12,188 bases of DNA from JAEXNA01 sp050486105 (GTDB taxonomy: Bacteria; Vulcanimicrobiota; Xenobia; Xenobiales; JADMJV01). The notes under the pieces are model-generated. The model worked only from the letters and a program-made list of their open reading frames with translations. It searched no databases and was not told the origin of the DNA. The position numbers and the translations under genes were made by a program. The stretch covers positions 1 to 12,188 of the forward strand of contig JBJHCR010000198.1 in NCBI GenBank assembly GCA_050486105.1, read 5' to 3'. This document shows, one piece after another, positions 11,650-12,188 of this stretch (position 1 is its first letter; every line of letters begins with the position of its first letter).

Positions 11650-12188
11650 ATGTCGAACACTCAGTACCGTCGTCTAGACAAGAATGATGCAGCTCTACTT
11701 CTGATCGATCACCAAACCGGCCTGATTTCTCTCGTTCAAGACTTCTCCCCCAACGAGTTCAAGAACAACGTCTTGGCTCTGGCGGCCTGCGGGAAGTACT
11801 TTGGTCTTCCGACCATCCTCACCACCAGTTTTGAGCAGGGCCCCAACGGACCCTTGGTGCCCGAGCTCAAGAACATGTTCCCGGATGCTCCCTACTTTGC
11901 GCGGCCCGGAGACATCAACGCTTGGGACAACCCGGATTTTCTCAAAGCGGTCAAAGAGACCGGTAAGAAACAGCTGATCTTGGCGGGAGTGGTCACCGAG
12001 GTCTGCGTGGCTTTTCCAGCCTTGTCGGCGATCGAGGAGGGCTTCGAGGTTTTTGTGGTGACCGACGCCTCCGGCACCTTCAATGAGGTCACCAGGCACA
12101 CCGCTTGGCTCAGAATGCAAGCCGCCGGAGTGCAGTTGGTTAACTGGTTCGCCGTGGCCTGCGAGCTTCACCGCGACTGGCGTAACGA
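11650..12188 (+). CDS. ycaC: YcaC-type isochorismatase-like hydrolase (3' end cut by window)
   Basis: The frame is open from ATG 11650 to the window end, 179 codons; the full protein is expected to be about 208 aa. GGAGG (11638-11642) is 7 bases upstream. The protein matches the YcaC subfamily of the isochorismatase-like cysteine hydrolases over its whole visible length. Catalytic Asp20 is in LLLIDHQTG, the ARPGDINAW loop carries Arg85, and the nucleophile Cys119 is in GVVTEVCVAFPALSAIEEG, followed by VVTDASGTFNE. YcaC proteins form octameric rings, and their physiological substrate is unsettled. Codons end mostly in C or G, more so than in neighbouring genes, which may reflect high expression or a different origin. 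It lies downstream of a LysR regulator. Confidence 0.95.
   Translation, partial: MSNTQYRRLDKNDAALLLIDHQTGLISLVQDFSPNEFKNNVLALAACGKYFGLPTILTTSFEQGPNGPLVPELKNMFPDAPYFARPGDINAWDNPDFLKAVKETGKKQLILAGVVTEVCVAFPALSAIEEGFEVFVVTDASGTFNEVTRHTAWLRMQAAGVQLVNWFAVACELHRDWRN

Noticed and set aside
11695..12171. 158-aa minus-strand frame opposite ycaC
   Set aside because: The plus strand encodes an unmistakable YcaC protein; the reverse frame is a by-product of its codon bias.

Overview
The window is bacterial. It carries a two-component response regulator with an HD-GYP-type output domain, a LysR regulator, a lipobox lipoprotein, Sec-type signal peptides and Shine-Dalgarno spaced genes with ATG, GTG and TTG starts. 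By eye the GC content is in the mid-50s percent. The most informative gene pair for phylogeny is pheS-pheT. It encodes the archaeal/eukaryotic form of phenylalanyl-tRNA synthetase, known in a minority of bacteria such as spirochaetes, rather than the usual bacterial form. I cannot place the organism in a phylum from this window. No tRNA, rRNA, CRISPR array, transposase or phage gene was seen.

Layout. (1) Positions 1-195 have no gene but hold three successive inverted repeats, the last of which pairs with the ribosome binding site of the next gene. (2) 196-2211 (+) is a large cytoplasmic protein of unknown family. (3) 5874-2225 (-) is a tight four-gene operon in which every junction overlaps: a gamma-glutamylcyclotransferase-fold protein, a secreted beta-rich protein, a REC + degenerate HD-GYP response regulator, and a short histidine-kinase-like protein with an H-box but an eroded ATPase half. 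(4) A divergent intergenic region with two perfect palindromes leads into pheS-pheT (+), possibly preceded by a 22-codon leader ORF whose stop overlaps the preferred pheS start. (5) A small exported protein (9866-9486, -) converges on pheT; the two stop codons interlock in a CTAG. (6) A divergent intergenic region with a two-way -10 sequence and repeated GTTCTC/GAGAAC half-sites precedes a His/Asp-rich repeat lipoprotein (+). (7) A LysR regulator (+) and a YcaC-type isochorismatase-like hydrolase (+, cut by the window end) close the window.

How the genes may work together. The response regulator and the kinase-like protein are translationally coupled and probably form one phosphorelay. Each has lost key features of its enzymatic domain, so the pair looks more like a phosphotransfer and binding switch than a kinase plus phosphodiesterase; this is inference. 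The secreted protein and the cyclotransferase-fold protein are co-transcribed with it, which suggests a sensed or processed extracellular or envelope substrate. The PheRS genes are housekeeping, with an unusual four-cysteine insertion in PheT. The exported protein and the His-rich lipoprotein share a divergent control region and may be co-regulated envelope proteins, with metal binding the most natural guess for the lipoprotein.
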